From: an uncultured Prevotella sp.
Lineage (GTDB): Bacteria; Bacteroidota; Bacteroidia; Bacteroidales; Bacteroidaceae
Assembly: GCA_900315765.1 (NCBI GenBank)
Contig: ONAK01000014.1
Span: 1 to 54,319, forward strand
DNA: 54,319 nt
Direction of reading: 5' to 3'
Each line of letters starts with the position of its first letter. Positions within the stretch are counted from its first letter, which is position 1. Positions 24,092 to 33,872 of the stretch are shown here, piece after piece. The position numbers were made by a program, and so were the translations under genes. The notes below the pieces were generated by a model that saw nothing but the letters and a program-made list of their open reading frames with translations, was not told where the DNA came from and did no database searches.

Positions 24092-25848
24092 AGATGGACA
24101 GCAAGAGAAACAATCAACAGCAGGGCAACGCATCTACCATAGCACTGATGACACGCTACATGAAAGGTAGCATGGGCATCGTTGTGGTGATATCGGTGCT
24201 CTACTTCATCGATATGTTCTCCTATCTGATACCGCCGTTCATACAGCAGGTGTTTACGGATAACATCATCACCAACAAAAACCCCGAATGGTTTACACCA
24301 CTCATCATCATCTACATTCTGCTGTTTGTGCTGGAGCTCACGGTGTGGCTGTTTATGAACGTCAGGCGCCGACGTGAATTCTCACGCATGAACCTCTTGG
24401 CATCGGCACGCTATGTGAGCAGTCTGCTGCGACTGCCCATGAGCATCATCGACAGGTTCTCGGCAGGCGAACTGGTAGCTCGCTACGCCAGCATCCTGAA
24501 GACCACCAAGGTCATCGACATGTTTTTCGCCTCCATGATTCTGTGCGTGCGACCGCTGATATGTTCGTGGCTGCTGATGATGTACAGTTGGAAACTGGGA
24601 CTGGTGGTGGTGGTGTCGATGCTGATGCTGGCCACGGTGATGCTCAGGACAGCTGAGAAACTGAAGCAGAAAGCCAAGAGCACCGAAGTGACCGACGCAC
24701 GACTGCAAGGCGTGACCATGACGGGACTGAAGAATATGGAGACCATCAAATCGATGGGAGGCGAGTGGGTGTTCTACGAACAGTGGGAGCACGCATTTGC
24801 TAACGCGCTGAACGCCAGAGTACGCTCTACTATGAGCATGATGGGCGTGGGGGCGATACCACTGATGGTGCTGCACATGTGTAACGCCCTGATTCTGTGT
24901 CTTGGAGCTTGGTACATCTTGCAGGGCGAGCTTACACCAGGCATGCTGCTGGCATCGCAGGCACTGGCATCAAGCATCATCTACCCTATCAACAACACCG
25001 TAAAATCAGCACAGCGACTCTTCCAATCGCACGCCGCCATGGAGCGTCTGGAGGAGGTGAACAACACCGCCAAGGAATATGCCGACATGGTGATACCCGA
25101 CGAGAGCGACCTGCCCGAAAGAACCAAACTGAGAGGTGAAATAGAACTGCGCAACGTAACATTCGGCTACGACCGCAGTCTGCCGCCGATACTCAACCAC
25201 TTCTCGCTGAAGATAAACGCTGGCGAGAGCGTGGCCTTTGTGGGATTCTCGGGCTGCGGAAAGAGCACTATCACCAAACTGATATCGGGCCTCTACGAGC
25301 CATGGGAGGGCGAGATACTGCTCGACGGTGTGCCTATGAAACAGGTGAACCGCGCCCTGCTGATCAACTCGCTGGCGGTAGTGAATCAGGACATCACCCT
25401 GTTCGAGGGTACCATCGCCGATAATATAAAGATGTGGGATGAGTCAATCGAGGACTTCTCGATGGTGATGGCTGCCAACGACGCCCAGATACACAAGGAC
25501 ATAGCCGAGCGCCCCGGAGCCTACAACTCCATGCTCAACGAGAACGGCAAGAACTTCAGTGGCGGACAGCGACAGCGCATAGAGATAGCCACCGCACTGG
25601 CCAAAGACCCCACCATACTGGTTCTTGACGAGGCTACATCGGCACTCGACCCGAAGACCGAGGAACTGGTTATGCAGCATATCAGCAACATGGGAATAAC
25701 GCAGGTGATGGTGGCTCACCGACTGAGCACCATTCGCGACTGCAACCAGATATACGTGATGGAGAACGGACAGATACTGCAGCACGGCACGCACAGCGAG
25801 CTGATGCAGCAGGAGGGGCTGTACAGTAAACTAATGAAATACGCCTGA
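24088..25848 (+). CDS. NHLM-type ABC exporter lacking the C39 peptidase domain
   Basis: 586 aa. Six membrane helices fill about 28-310, then comes an ATPase with Walker A VGFSGCGKST (about 392-401), signature FSGGQRQRIEIA, Walker B ILVLDEATSALD and H-loop VMVAHRLST. The first helix context QQVFTDNIITNKNPEW resembles the NHLP-family peptidase/permease/ATPase. That family has about 140 residues of C39 Cys-protease before the first helix; here only about 27 residues precede it, with no Cys-His pair. So it can export but not trim a double-glycine leader. It overlaps its neighbours by 4 nt and 1 nt. Confidence 0.88.
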   Translation: MKMDSKRNNQQQGNASTIALMTRYMKGSMGIVVVISVLYFIDMFSYLIPPFIQQVFTDNIITNKNPEWFTPLIIIYILLFVLELTVWLFMNVRRRREFSRMNLLASARYVSSLLRLPMSIIDRFSAGELVARYASILKTTKVIDMFFASMILCVRPLICSWLLMMYSWKLGLVVVVSMLMLATVMLRTAEKLKQKAKSTEVTDARLQGVTMTGLKNMETIKSMGGEWVFYEQWEHAFANALNARVRSTMSMMGVGAIPLMVLHMCNALILCLGAWYILQGELTPGMLLASQALASSIIYPINNTVKSAQRLFQSHAAMERLEEVNNTAKEYADMVIPDESDLPERTKLRGEIELRNVTFGYDRSLPPILNHFSLKINAGESVAFVGFSGCGKSTITKLISGLYEPWEGEILLDGVPMKQVNRALLINSLAVVNQDITLFEGTIADNIKMWDESIEDFSMVMAANDAQIHKDIAERPGAYNSMLNENGKNFSGGQRQRIEIATALAKDPTILVLDEATSALDPKTEELVMQHISNMGITQVMVAHRLSTIRDCNQIYVMENGQILQHGTHSELMQQEGLYSKLMKYA

Positions 25849-27956
25849 TGCCTATGAAGAGCTTTTTATTCGATCAGTTAGTAAGACGCATTGAGGGCGA
25901 CAGGGAGGCATTGAATCAGGCCGCCGACATCTTCCGAGGCATGCTCGACCGCAAGGTGTGGCTGCAGCTTACACAAAACAAGGAGATACCCGACGATATC
26001 GACAAACTGGAAGAGGAGTTCAACCGCCAGCAGATATTCTTCCGACAGATAAAGCTGGAAGGCAAATGGTGGAAACGATGCACCGGAAAACTGCTGGGCT
26101 TTACGATTGACGGCGACGAACCGGTGATCATCAAACCGCAGTTCTCAAACTACACCTTCATCAATCCCAAGACCAAAGAGCGCTGCCACGCCAGCAGCGA
26201 CAGCCATCTGCTGAAACCCGAGGCTTTCGCCCTGTGCTACCCACTGCCGCAGCGCGACCTGAAAATTAAAGACTATCTGCTGCACGCCATCAAACAGCTG
26301 AGTCCGCTCGACGGCGTCTACGCACTGATAGCCTGTCTGGGACTGACGCTGCTTACCATGTTTACCCCATACGTATGCAAGCTGCTGTTCAACGAGGTGA
26401 TTCCATCGGGCGACTCATCGCAGCTTACACCCATCGCCGTACTGCTGTTCAGCGCAGCCATCGGACTGGTGCTGGTACAGCTTACACGTAACCTGCTGGT
26501 GATCAGAATGAAAGACAAACTGGAATATGCCCTGCAGGCACCGCTCATGTCGAGACTGCTCATGATGCCTACTTCATTCTTCAAGGAGTATGCGCCAGGC
26601 GACCTGTCGAACCGCGTTCTGTCGGTAGTAAGAATAAGCTCACAACTTACCGAGGACATGCTCTCGAGCATGTTGTCGTTCCTGTTTACAGCGGTGCTGT
26701 TCATACAATTCTTCACCTACGGAGGTCCACTGCTCTACACGGGCGTGCTGGTGCTGGCCGTCTATCTGCTCACCATCGTAGCGCAGTATTACTTCCGATC
26801 GAGGGTGCAGAGTAAAGTGAATGCCAACTCATCGAAACAGTTAGGTCTGATCTTCAGTCTGATATCAGGCGCACAGAAAATAAGAACCAACGGCGCCGAG
26901 ATCAGAGCCTTCCGCCACTGGGCCATGGCTTACGAGCCTACCGACTCCTTCAGCAGCCGATACATCTGGACCATGGTTACCAACTCGATAAGCTACAACG
27001 CACGACTGCTGCCCATGATAGTAACCATGATTGCCGCCTGGCACTACGGACTGGGCCTGTCGGATTACATCGCCTACTGCAGTGTGCTGGCCATAGCAAC
27101 CGATACCGTGGAACAGTTCCAGCGCATCATCATGGAACTGGCACAGCTGGCACCCGAGATAAAACTATGCGCACCTATACTCGTGGCCAACTCGGAGATT
27201 GACAAAGACAAAGTATTCCTCAAGAAAACCAGCGGATACATAGCCGTGAACAGACTGAAATTCCGCTATGCCGACGATATGCCATACCTGTTTGACGGAC
27301 TGGACCTGCGCATCAACGCCGGCGAATACGTAGCACTGGTAGGCCCGTCGGGCTGCGGCAAGAGCACATTGGTGAGACTGCTGCTGGGATTCGAGCAAGC
27401 CGAGAGCGGATCTATCTTCTACGACGAGCATAACCTCGACGACATCAGCAAACCCAGTCTGCGACAGAACTGCGTGAGCATCTGTCTGCAAGACGGCAAC
27501 CTGGTGGAGGGAACCATTCGCGAAAACATACTGTTTGGTAATACCGGACTGAGCGACGACGATGTGTGGGAGGCCGTACGCAATGTGGCACTCGAAGACG
27601 ACATCAAACGCATGCCCAACGGACTCGACACCCAAATATCGGCCGACGGACAAGGCGTGTCGGGAGGTCAGCGACAGCGCATCCTGATAGCACGCGCCAT
27701 CATCCGCAAGCCGAAGATTCTGTTCCTCGACGAGGCCACATCGGCACTCGACAACATCAGTCAGCACATTGTAGCCGAGAATCTTGCGAAGATGAAATGC
27801 ACCCGCATCACCATCGCCCACCGACTGAGCACCATCCGCGAGTGCGACCGCATCATTGTGCTGAACAACGGGCACGTGGCCGAAGACGGCAGCTACGACG
27901 AGCTGATGGCAAAGGGCGGACTGCTGAGTGAGATTATTAAACGTCAGAAACTATGA
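25848..27956 (+). CDS. NHLM-type ABC permease/ATPase with N-terminal extension
   Basis: 702 aa. Residues 1-140 form a soluble non-peptidase domain with GKWWKRCTGKLLGFTIDGDE, IIKPQFSNYTFINP and FALCYPLPQRDLKIKDYLL. This is the pattern that precedes the membrane part in NHLP bacteriocin-export permease/ATPase proteins. Helices follow at about 155-420, with LLFNEVIPSGDSSQLTPI after the first. The ATPase has Walker A VGPSGCGKST, signature VSGGQRQRI, Walker B ILFLDEATSALD and H-loop ITIAHRLST. It probably pairs with the preceding ABC protein as a heterodimer. ATG overlaps the previous TGA by one base. Confidence 0.88.
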   Translation: MPMKSFLFDQLVRRIEGDREALNQAADIFRGMLDRKVWLQLTQNKEIPDDIDKLEEEFNRQQIFFRQIKLEGKWWKRCTGKLLGFTIDGDEPVIIKPQFSNYTFINPKTKERCHASSDSHLLKPEAFALCYPLPQRDLKIKDYLLHAIKQLSPLDGVYALIACLGLTLLTMFTPYVCKLLFNEVIPSGDSSQLTPIAVLLFSAAIGLVLVQLTRNLLVIRMKDKLEYALQAPLMSRLLMMPTSFFKEYAPGDLSNRVLSVVRISSQLTEDMLSSMLSFLFTAVLFIQFFTYGGPLLYTGVLVLAVYLLTIVAQYYFRSRVQSKVNANSSKQLGLIFSLISGAQKIRTNGAEIRAFRHWAMAYEPTDSFSSRYIWTMVTNSISYNARLLPMIVTMIAAWHYGLGLSDYIAYCSVLAIATDTVEQFQRIIMELAQLAPEIKLCAPILVANSEIDKDKVFLKKTSGYIAVNRLKFRYADDMPYLFDGLDLRINAGEYVALVGPSGCGKSTLVRLLLGFEQAESGSIFYDEHNLDDISKPSLRQNCVSICLQDGNLVEGTIRENILFGNTGLSDDDVWEAVRNVALEDDIKRMPNGLDTQISADGQGVSGGQRQRILIARAIIRKPKILFLDEATSALDNISQHIVAENLAKMKCTRITIAHRLSTIRECDRIIVLNNGHVAEDGSYDELMAKGGLLSEIIKRQKL

Positions 27957-29371
27957 TGAAGAAATTAAGATATACCGGCGCTATCCTACTGCTGCTGGGC
28001 TGCCAGGCCATCGGCCGCGCACAGAGTCTGCAGCAGGTGATAGCCATGGCACAAGACAGCGCCATCACCGCCTTCCAGAGCCGATACGAGTACGACTCGC
28101 GAAAGGCACATTACGCAGAGTTCGAGGCGCTGCGCAAACCACAGCTGTCGCTCGACGTGGCACCCAACTATCAGCGCGTGATCAGCGACCCCGCACGCAA
28201 CTTCGTGTATCTGCGCAACTACGACCGCCTGTCGGCATTAGCACAGCTGAAACTCTCGCAGAAGATGGTGAACTGGGGTGGCGAGGCTTATGTAGGCACG
28301 CAAGCCATGTGGAGCGAATACTTCCATGCCGACAAAAACGACTATCCGCGCGACTTTGTGGCCACACCGCTGCTGCTGGGCTACCGCCAATCGCTGCTGG
28401 GCTACAACCCCTACCGCTGGGAGAAACTGGTGGAAGACCAACGGCTGAAGGCTGCCAGACAGCAGCACAGCTTTGAACTGCATCTGATAGCCGAGGAGGC
28501 CACACGCCGGTTCTTCAGACTGGCATGCGCACAGGGTGTGCTCGACATGTGCGAACGAAACAAGCAGACGGCCGACACGCTGTATGCCATCGCCAAAGAG
28601 AAAGCCAGCATAGCCATGGTGACGCTGGCCGAACTGCGCTCGCTGGAGCTGCAGAGACTCAATGCCAGCAACGCCCTGTTTACGGCACGAAACGAGGAGA
28701 TGGTGGCTCGTCAGGCTCTGATGTCGTATCTCAAGAACGACACGCTGAACCTGCGCATGAACGTGCCAGACAATCCACAACCGCTGACCATCACCGTCGG
28801 CGAGGCGCTGCAGATGGCCAAGGCCAACAGTCCTGCCTATCAGCATCAGAAGGTGACGCTGATGGAGGCTTCGCATCAGCAGGAGAAAGCTTACAAGGAG
28901 AAGGGCGTAAACGTGGGTCTGGATGTAAGTGTCGGTCTGCAGCAGGTAGGCAGCAACTTTGCGGAGTCGTACCGGAACCAGCAGCTATACATGATGGGAG
29001 CCGTGACAATAAGCGTGCCGCTGATGGATCATGGCGCTGCCAAGAAACGCTACGAGGCCGCCACAGCCTGGACTGCCCGCGAGGCAAGCGCACTCGACGA
29101 GGTGGAACGCGCCTTGTGCGAGGATGTGATGACCACCATGCAGAACCTGCAGGCAAACCAGCGGCTGCTGGAAAACACCGCACAGGCTGTGACCATGGCC
29201 GACGAGGTGTTTGAACTGACCGCCGAGAACTACGCCAACGGCATCTGCGACATCAACACCTACTCGCTGGCTCAGAACAGGCGCGACAACGCCTACAACC
29301 AGCATCTGACGGCACTCGAGAAATATTGGACCACTTATTATCATTTACTTACACTCACTCAACATGAATAG
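27953..29371 (+). CDS. TolC-family outer membrane channel of the export operon
   Basis: 472 aa. A signal peptide (YTGAILLLLGCQAIGRAQS) precedes long helical repeats: LQQVIAMAQDSAITAFQSRY, LQRLNASNALFTARNEEMVA, and a second half starting ITVGEALQMAKANSPAYQ. ANYANGICDINTY-type loops (FELTAENYANGICDINTYSL) are also typical. It gives the exporter an outer-membrane exit. The start overlaps the ABC stop by 4 nt and the stop overlaps the next start by 8 nt. Its presence makes this a secretion system for a diderm host, unlike the usual two-ABC NHLM set alone. Confidence 0.9.
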   Translation: MMKKLRYTGAILLLLGCQAIGRAQSLQQVIAMAQDSAITAFQSRYEYDSRKAHYAEFEALRKPQLSLDVAPNYQRVISDPARNFVYLRNYDRLSALAQLKLSQKMVNWGGEAYVGTQAMWSEYFHADKNDYPRDFVATPLLLGYRQSLLGYNPYRWEKLVEDQRLKAARQQHSFELHLIAEEATRRFFRLACAQGVLDMCERNKQTADTLYAIAKEKASIAMVTLAELRSLELQRLNASNALFTARNEEMVARQALMSYLKNDTLNLRMNVPDNPQPLTITVGEALQMAKANSPAYQHQKVTLMEASHQQEKAYKEKGVNVGLDVSVGLQQVGSNFAESYRNQQLYMMGAVTISVPLMDHGAAKKRYEAATAWTAREASALDEVERALCEDVMTTMQNLQANQRLLENTAQAVTMADEVFELTAENYANGICDINTYSLAQNRRDNAYNQHLTALEKYWTTYYHLLTLTQHE

Positions 29372-30209
29372 ATATCTTTCAACTTGCGTACTGCTGCTGG
29401 CTCTTTCGGCCTGTAAGAACACGGGCAGCAACCATGCCGACAATAACGCCACAGTCAACGGGAAAGACTCGGTGACAGCAAGCGCACAGCCTGCTGCGGC
29501 CAAGAATCTGCAGCAAACCATCAATGCCGACGGATTCTCGAGCAAGGGTACGATTGAGGCCGTCAACGAGGTGCCTGTTTACAGCCGCATCAACGAACAG
29601 ATAGTGGCCTTCGACCTGAAGTTGGGACAAAGACTGAAGAAAGGTCAGGTGGTGGTGCGACTCAGTCAGGCCACACTGAACGACCAGATTGTACGCTGCA
29701 AGGCTGAGCTGGAGCACGCCGAGTATCAGTATCAGGCCATCCTGATGGGACAAGGATACAAGCGCCATGAGCTGGATAAGGCATCGGACGACATCAAGCG
29801 CCAGGCTCGAATAAACAGCGGCTACAACACCGCCAAGGCATCGCTGCAACAACTGGAGCACCAGCTGGCGTATTGCACCATCACCGCGCCGATGACGGGT
29901 GCCGTAAGCCGGATAGAAGCTGCCCTCTACGGCGCTGCCACACCTGGCACACCGCTGTTCTACATGGTAGACACCGAGCACCTGAAGGTGTGTTTCGACG
30001 TGCTGGAGAACGAGTTGCACAACTTTGAACTTGGCACAGAGATTCAGGTGATATCGATTGCCTATCCTGACGAGCCTCATACGGCAAAAATATCGGCCGT
30101 AAGCCCTGTGGTTGAGAAGAACGGCATGGTGCATCTTGAGGCACTGCTGCCGCCCCACCCTCACCTGATGCCGGGCATGACAGCCATTGTGACGCTGGCC
30201 AAGAAATAA
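29364..30209 (+). CDS. Second periplasmic adaptor (RND/HlyD-type) lipoprotein
   Basis: 281 aa. Lipobox LLLALSACKNTG (Cys near 18), then VPVYSRINEQIVAFDLKLGQ and TITAPMTGAVSRIEAALYGA as the two halves of the lipoyl domain, with a short helical hairpin between (about 115-165), and a beta-barrel ending MPGMTAIVTLAKK. A lipid-anchored adaptor beside a helix-anchored one is unusual. It may bridge the inner-membrane ABC pair to the TolC-like channel, or act with the first adaptor in one ring. Last gene of the operon, followed by a terminator. Confidence 0.87.
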   Translation: MNRYLSTCVLLLALSACKNTGSNHADNNATVNGKDSVTASAQPAAAKNLQQTINADGFSSKGTIEAVNEVPVYSRINEQIVAFDLKLGQRLKKGQVVVRLSQATLNDQIVRCKAELEHAEYQYQAILMGQGYKRHELDKASDDIKRQARINSGYNTAKASLQQLEHQLAYCTITAPMTGAVSRIEAALYGAATPGTPLFYMVDTEHLKVCFDVLENELHNFELGTEIQVISIAYPDEPHTAKISAVSPVVEKNGMVHLEALLPPHPHLMPGMTAIVTLAKK

Positions 30210-30216
30210 ACAAAAA

Positions 30217-30250
30217 AAAAGAGCATGCATCACTGCAGGCTCTTTTTTTT
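30217..30250. terminator. Bidirectional terminator between export operon and beta-glucan locus
   Basis: AAAAGAGC-A-TGCA / TGCA-G-GCTCTTTT stem with a 4-nt loop, A run before and T run after. It closes the plus-strand exporter operon and, on the other strand, the GH3 gene. Nothing else is seen in 30251-30347. Confidence 0.87.
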
Positions 30251-30347
30251 ACGTGTATTCCTGGTAATCAATCATTAGAATTACTAATTACTAACTAATA
30301 TCAACTATGTATGTACCTAAAACAATTGTTATGTATGAGTATGAAAC

Positions 30348-32594
30348 CTATTTTAGTTGGAAAGCGTAGTTGGTTGAGAGCTTGTTGGATGCTGTACCAA
30401 TCAATGCCTCATATTTACCTGCATCGGCACGCCACTGACTGGTGGCCTCGTCGTAGTAACTCAGCGCATCGGCGCCGATGGTGAGTGTGACGTTGCGTGT
30501 CTCGCCTGGCTGCAGATATACTTTCTGGAAAGCCTTGAGTTCCTTTACGGGACGAGCCACCTTGCTGTCCTTAGCGGCGATGTAGAGCTGAACAGTCTCG
30601 CTGCCAGCCATCTTGCCGGTATTGGTGACGGGGACGGTGATGGTCATCTGGGTGGTGGGTGTCAGGTGTTGGGTGTTGGCAGATGCCTTGCCCAGCTTGA
30701 AGGTGGTGTAGCTCAGACCATGACCAAAAGCGAAGAGTGGCTTCAGCTTCTTGGCGTCGGTGTAGCGATAGCCCACGTAGATGTCCTCCTTATATTCCTC
30801 GTCAATCACCTTGTAGTCCTCGCGCCATGTGCCGGGATAGCTCTTGGTGGCGTGAGCGCCGCACTGGTCGAGCGATGCATACCAAGTGAATGGCAGCTTG
30901 CCCGATGGGTTCACGTCGCCAGCCAGCACTGATGCGATAGCCTCGCCCGACTCCGAACCGATGAACCATGCCTGAACAACGGCAGGCACCTTTTCAATCC
31001 AAGGCAGCACAGCGCCGTTACCAGAGATGTTGACGTAAACCAGACGTGGATTTACCTTGAGTATAGCCTCAATCACCTCGTTCTGGGCGTATGGCAGGTC
31101 GTAGCTCTTGCGGTCGTGACCCTCGCAGTCCTGATAGTCGCTCTTGTTCAGTCCACCCACAAAGATCACCATGTCGGCCTCCTTAGCCTTGGCCACTGCC
31201 TCGGCAGTGAGCTCTGTCTGTGTGCGGGTCTCGTAGAGCGAGCGGCCTACAGAAACGCCATTGTAGCTCTGAACGGTATCGCCCACGTAGCCACGAGCGT
31301 AGTCTACCTCAGCCTTTTCAAATCGCGCCTTGATGCCGTCGAGAGGGAGGATTTCCTTCTGGGCCTTGAGCGATGAAGAACCACCGCCTACGGTCATCAT
31401 CTTGATGGCGTTCTCGCCTACCACCAGAATCTTCTTCACCTTCTTGGTGTCGATAGGCAGCAGCGTTTCACCCTTTAACTCTTTCACCTTTTCATTCTTC
31501 AGCAGCACCATTCCCTCCTGGGCTATCTTGAGCGCAGCCTCGTAGTGGCTCTCGCTGCACAGGAAACCGAAAGGCTTGTTGCGCTTCATGTTGGTGCGGA
31601 AGAAGAGGCGCAGCACGCGGCGCACCTTCTCGTCGAGTTCCTTGGTGCTGTATTTGCCCTCCTGAATCAGCTTCTTGTAAGGCAGGGCAAGGTAATAGTT
31701 ATCATATGCATTGGTGGCGCCCATGGTGAGTCCATCGGTCCACGAACCGAACTCGAGATCGAGTCCGTTCTTGATGGCTTCTTCGGTATCGTGACATCCG
31801 CCCCAGTCGCTGATGACTACGCCGTCGAAGCCCCAATCCTTCTTCAGGATCTTGTTGAGCATGGTGGCGTTGTGGCAGTTATGCTGGTTCTGATAGAGAT
31901 TGTAGGCACCCATGATGGCCCATGCGCCACCCTCCTGAACGGCAGCCTTGAAGGCTGGCAGATAAATCTCGTGCAGGGCACGATCGCTGACGATCACGTT
32001 CACCTGATGACGATACTCCTCGTCGTTGTTCAGGGCGTAGTGCTTCACACAGGCTGCAACACCCTTCGACTGCAACCCCTGAACGTAGGGCACTACCATG
32101 CGCGATGCCAACCAGGGGTCTTCGCCCATGTACTCGAAGTTACGGCCGCCCAGCGGGGTACGGTAGATGTTGACACCAGGACCCAGCATCACGTTCTTGT
32201 TGCGATAGAGTGCCTCCTCGGCCAGGCTCTCGCCATACAGACGCGACAGTGCCGGATTCCATGTGGCAGCCAGACAGGTGAGTGCTGGGAAAGCCACACA
32301 CGAGTCGTTGGTCTGTCCTGCCTGCTCCCACTCGTCCCACAGCACATCGGGACGAACACCGTGAGGGCCGTCGTCGGTCCACAGGTCGGGGAATCCCAGA
32401 CGTTTTACACCAGGGCTTGAAAACTTACTCTGCGCGTGGATCACGGCAATCTTCTCGTCGAGCGTCATACGGCTCAGTGCATCGTCTATGCGCTGCACCA
32501 TGGGCTTGCTCTCGTCGAGGTACACAGGCACACTTTGTGCCTGAGCAGTGGCTGTAGCGCCTAACAGGAGTGCAGACATGATAAATTTCTTCAT
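30348..32594 (-). CDS. GH3 beta-glucosidase
   Basis: 748 aa from ATG at 32594, which begins a signal peptide (MKKFIMSALLLGATATAQAQ). The GH3 barrel has MTLDEKIAVIH, WTDDGPHGVRPD, CVKHYALNNDEEYRH and GFDGVVISDWGGCHD with the nucleophile Asp. The second domain has LLPIDTKKVKKILVVGENA and GGLNKSDYQDCEGHDRKSYD. The C-terminal FnIII-like domain ends the protein. It would release glucose from the non-reducing ends of beta-gluco-oligosaccharides in the periplasm, the last step of this locus. Last of seven genes in the operon. Confidence 0.95.
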   Translation of the reverse strand: MKKFIMSALLLGATATAQAQSVPVYLDESKPMVQRIDDALSRMTLDEKIAVIHAQSKFSSPGVKRLGFPDLWTDDGPHGVRPDVLWDEWEQAGQTNDSCVAFPALTCLAATWNPALSRLYGESLAEEALYRNKNVMLGPGVNIYRTPLGGRNFEYMGEDPWLASRMVVPYVQGLQSKGVAACVKHYALNNDEEYRHQVNVIVSDRALHEIYLPAFKAAVQEGGAWAIMGAYNLYQNQHNCHNATMLNKILKKDWGFDGVVISDWGGCHDTEEAIKNGLDLEFGSWTDGLTMGATNAYDNYYLALPYKKLIQEGKYSTKELDEKVRRVLRLFFRTNMKRNKPFGFLCSESHYEAALKIAQEGMVLLKNEKVKELKGETLLPIDTKKVKKILVVGENAIKMMTVGGGSSSLKAQKEILPLDGIKARFEKAEVDYARGYVGDTVQSYNGVSVGRSLYETRTQTELTAEAVAKAKEADMVIFVGGLNKSDYQDCEGHDRKSYDLPYAQNEVIEAILKVNPRLVYVNISGNGAVLPWIEKVPAVVQAWFIGSESGEAIASVLAGDVNPSGKLPFTWYASLDQCGAHATKSYPGTWREDYKVIDEEYKEDIYVGYRYTDAKKLKPLFAFGHGLSYTTFKLGKASANTQHLTPTTQMTITVPVTNTGKMAGSETVQLYIAAKDSKVARPVKELKAFQKVYLQPGETRNVTLTIGADALSYYDEATSQWRADAGKYEALIGTASNKLSTNYAFQLK

Positions 32595-32630
32595 TCTATA
32601 ATTAGTTTTATTGTTCATTTTCTCACCTTC

Positions 32631-33872
32631 TCACTTTCTCACCTTTTCCATTCCCATGCTTTGAATGTACTCCGCCTGCGGTGTACACTTCTCGAAGCGG
32701 CAGTTTTCAGCAAACTCATTGAGCAGCTGGCGGAACTTGGCCTGGTTGGGGCGTGCCTCGCGCCACTCCTGGTAAGTGTTGCGCGACGTCTCCGAGTATT
32801 TCACCACGATGCTATCCCACCCTTCAGGGCGCTGGATGGCCATCATACATGAGTTGTCGACCTTCTTGTAAGGCCAGAAAGTGTAGCCGATGTTGTTCTG
32901 TTTCAGCACGTTCACAAAGTCGCGCTGCCACTCCATGGTGTTGTGACCGAACTCGCCCATGTACATCGGACGGTTGATGGAGTCGCGGAAGTTAATGTAG
33001 TGCGTGATAGCCTCTTTGGTGGCAGGGCCGCCGTAACGGTGACAGGTGTACATCAGTTTATCATCGTAGCTGGCATCGTTGAGCATCCAGAAGAAACTGT
33101 TCCAGTGGGCGCCGCCCAACAGGATGATGTGGTTCTGGTCTACATCGCGGATGGCCTTTACACATTTCTTATATAGAGGCTGCAGCAGCTGATAGAGCGA
33201 ATCGCGATTCTCAAAATAGTGCGCGATGGGCTCGTTCATCAGCTCGTAACCCAGGATGGTTGTCTCCTGACGATAGCGGAAGGCTATCTGCTGCCAGATC
33301 TTGCAGAACAGCTGCTGACTCTGCTCGCTCTCGAACAGCCAGGGATAGCCGTGACCGTCGTCGATGTTGTCGCCAGTCTGTCCGCCTGGACAGTCGTGCA
33401 TGTCGAGGATGAGATACAGACCGTTGGTCTTGCACCAGCTCACCACTGAGTCGATGCGTTCGTAGCCGTCCTTCGCCCCCGTCTGTCCCATGTAGTCTTC
33501 ATCGGTGAAGAGCTTGTAATTGAATGGCAGTCGGATGGTGTTGGCACCCTGCTGAGCGATAAAGTCGATGTCGGCCTTCGTCACGTAGTTATCCTTGTAC
33601 TGCTTCCAGAACGCTGCAGTTTCATCGGGGCCCACGGCCTCTTTCATCATCAGGTCGATCATCCAGGCCGAGTTGGTACGTCCGAAACCGAACATATAGC
33701 CCTCGGGGTTGAGCCAGTTTCCCAGGTTGGTGCCCTGAATCAGGAGTTTCTCGCCGTTTGGCTTGATGAGGTCGTGACCGTTGATAGTCACAAACCCAGT
33801 GGCTTCGTTCTGCTTGCCCACATTGCAGGCCACCAGCAGGAGCGCGAAGAGATAAACTACAGTTTTCTTCAT
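32631..33872 (-). CDS. GH5 endo-beta-glucanase, lipoprotein
   Basis: 413 aa. Lipobox FALLLVACNVGK (Cys near 16). GH5 signatures: GTNLGNWLNPEGYMFG, NTIRLPFNYKLF, LDMHDCPGGQ, acid/base Glu in YELMNEPIAH, and nucleophile Glu in YMGEFGHNTMEW. It should cut beta-glucan chains at the cell surface or in the periplasm. Start overlaps the CotH-like stop by 4 nt. The tail contains CT-rich repeats encoding MEKVRK, which I think is just simple sequence. GH5 is very broad, so the exact linkage cannot be told. Confidence 0.92.
   Translation of the reverse strand: MKKTVVYLFALLLVACNVGKQNEATGFVTINGHDLIKPNGEKLLIQGTNLGNWLNPEGYMFGFGRTNSAWMIDLMMKEAVGPDETAAFWKQYKDNYVTKADIDFIAQQGANTIRLPFNYKLFTDEDYMGQTGAKDGYERIDSVVSWCKTNGLYLILDMHDCPGGQTGDNIDDGHGYPWLFESEQSQQLFCKIWQQIAFRYRQETTILGYELMNEPIAHYFENRDSLYQLLQPLYKKCVKAIRDVDQNHIILLGGAHWNSFFWMLNDASYDDKLMYTCHRYGGPATKEAITHYINFRDSINRPMYMGEFGHNTMEWQRDFVNVLKQNNIGYTFWPYKKVDNSCMMAIQRPEGWDSIVVKYSETSRNTYQEWREARPNQAKFRQLLNEFAENCRFEKCTPQAEYIQSMGMEKVRK

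Noticed and set aside
24088-25848. ABC protein considered as a simple lipid A or drug exporter (MsbA-like)
   Set aside because: The operon with a short HlyD, a second ABC protein having the NHLP-type N-terminal domain and a TolC channel fits a peptide or protein exporter better.
27165-27875. Long antisense ORFs in the exporter operon (also at 23348-24133, 28238-28876 and 29379-30233)
   Set aside because: They mirror strong genes with intact motifs on the plus strand; low stop frequency is a side effect of codon use in that region.
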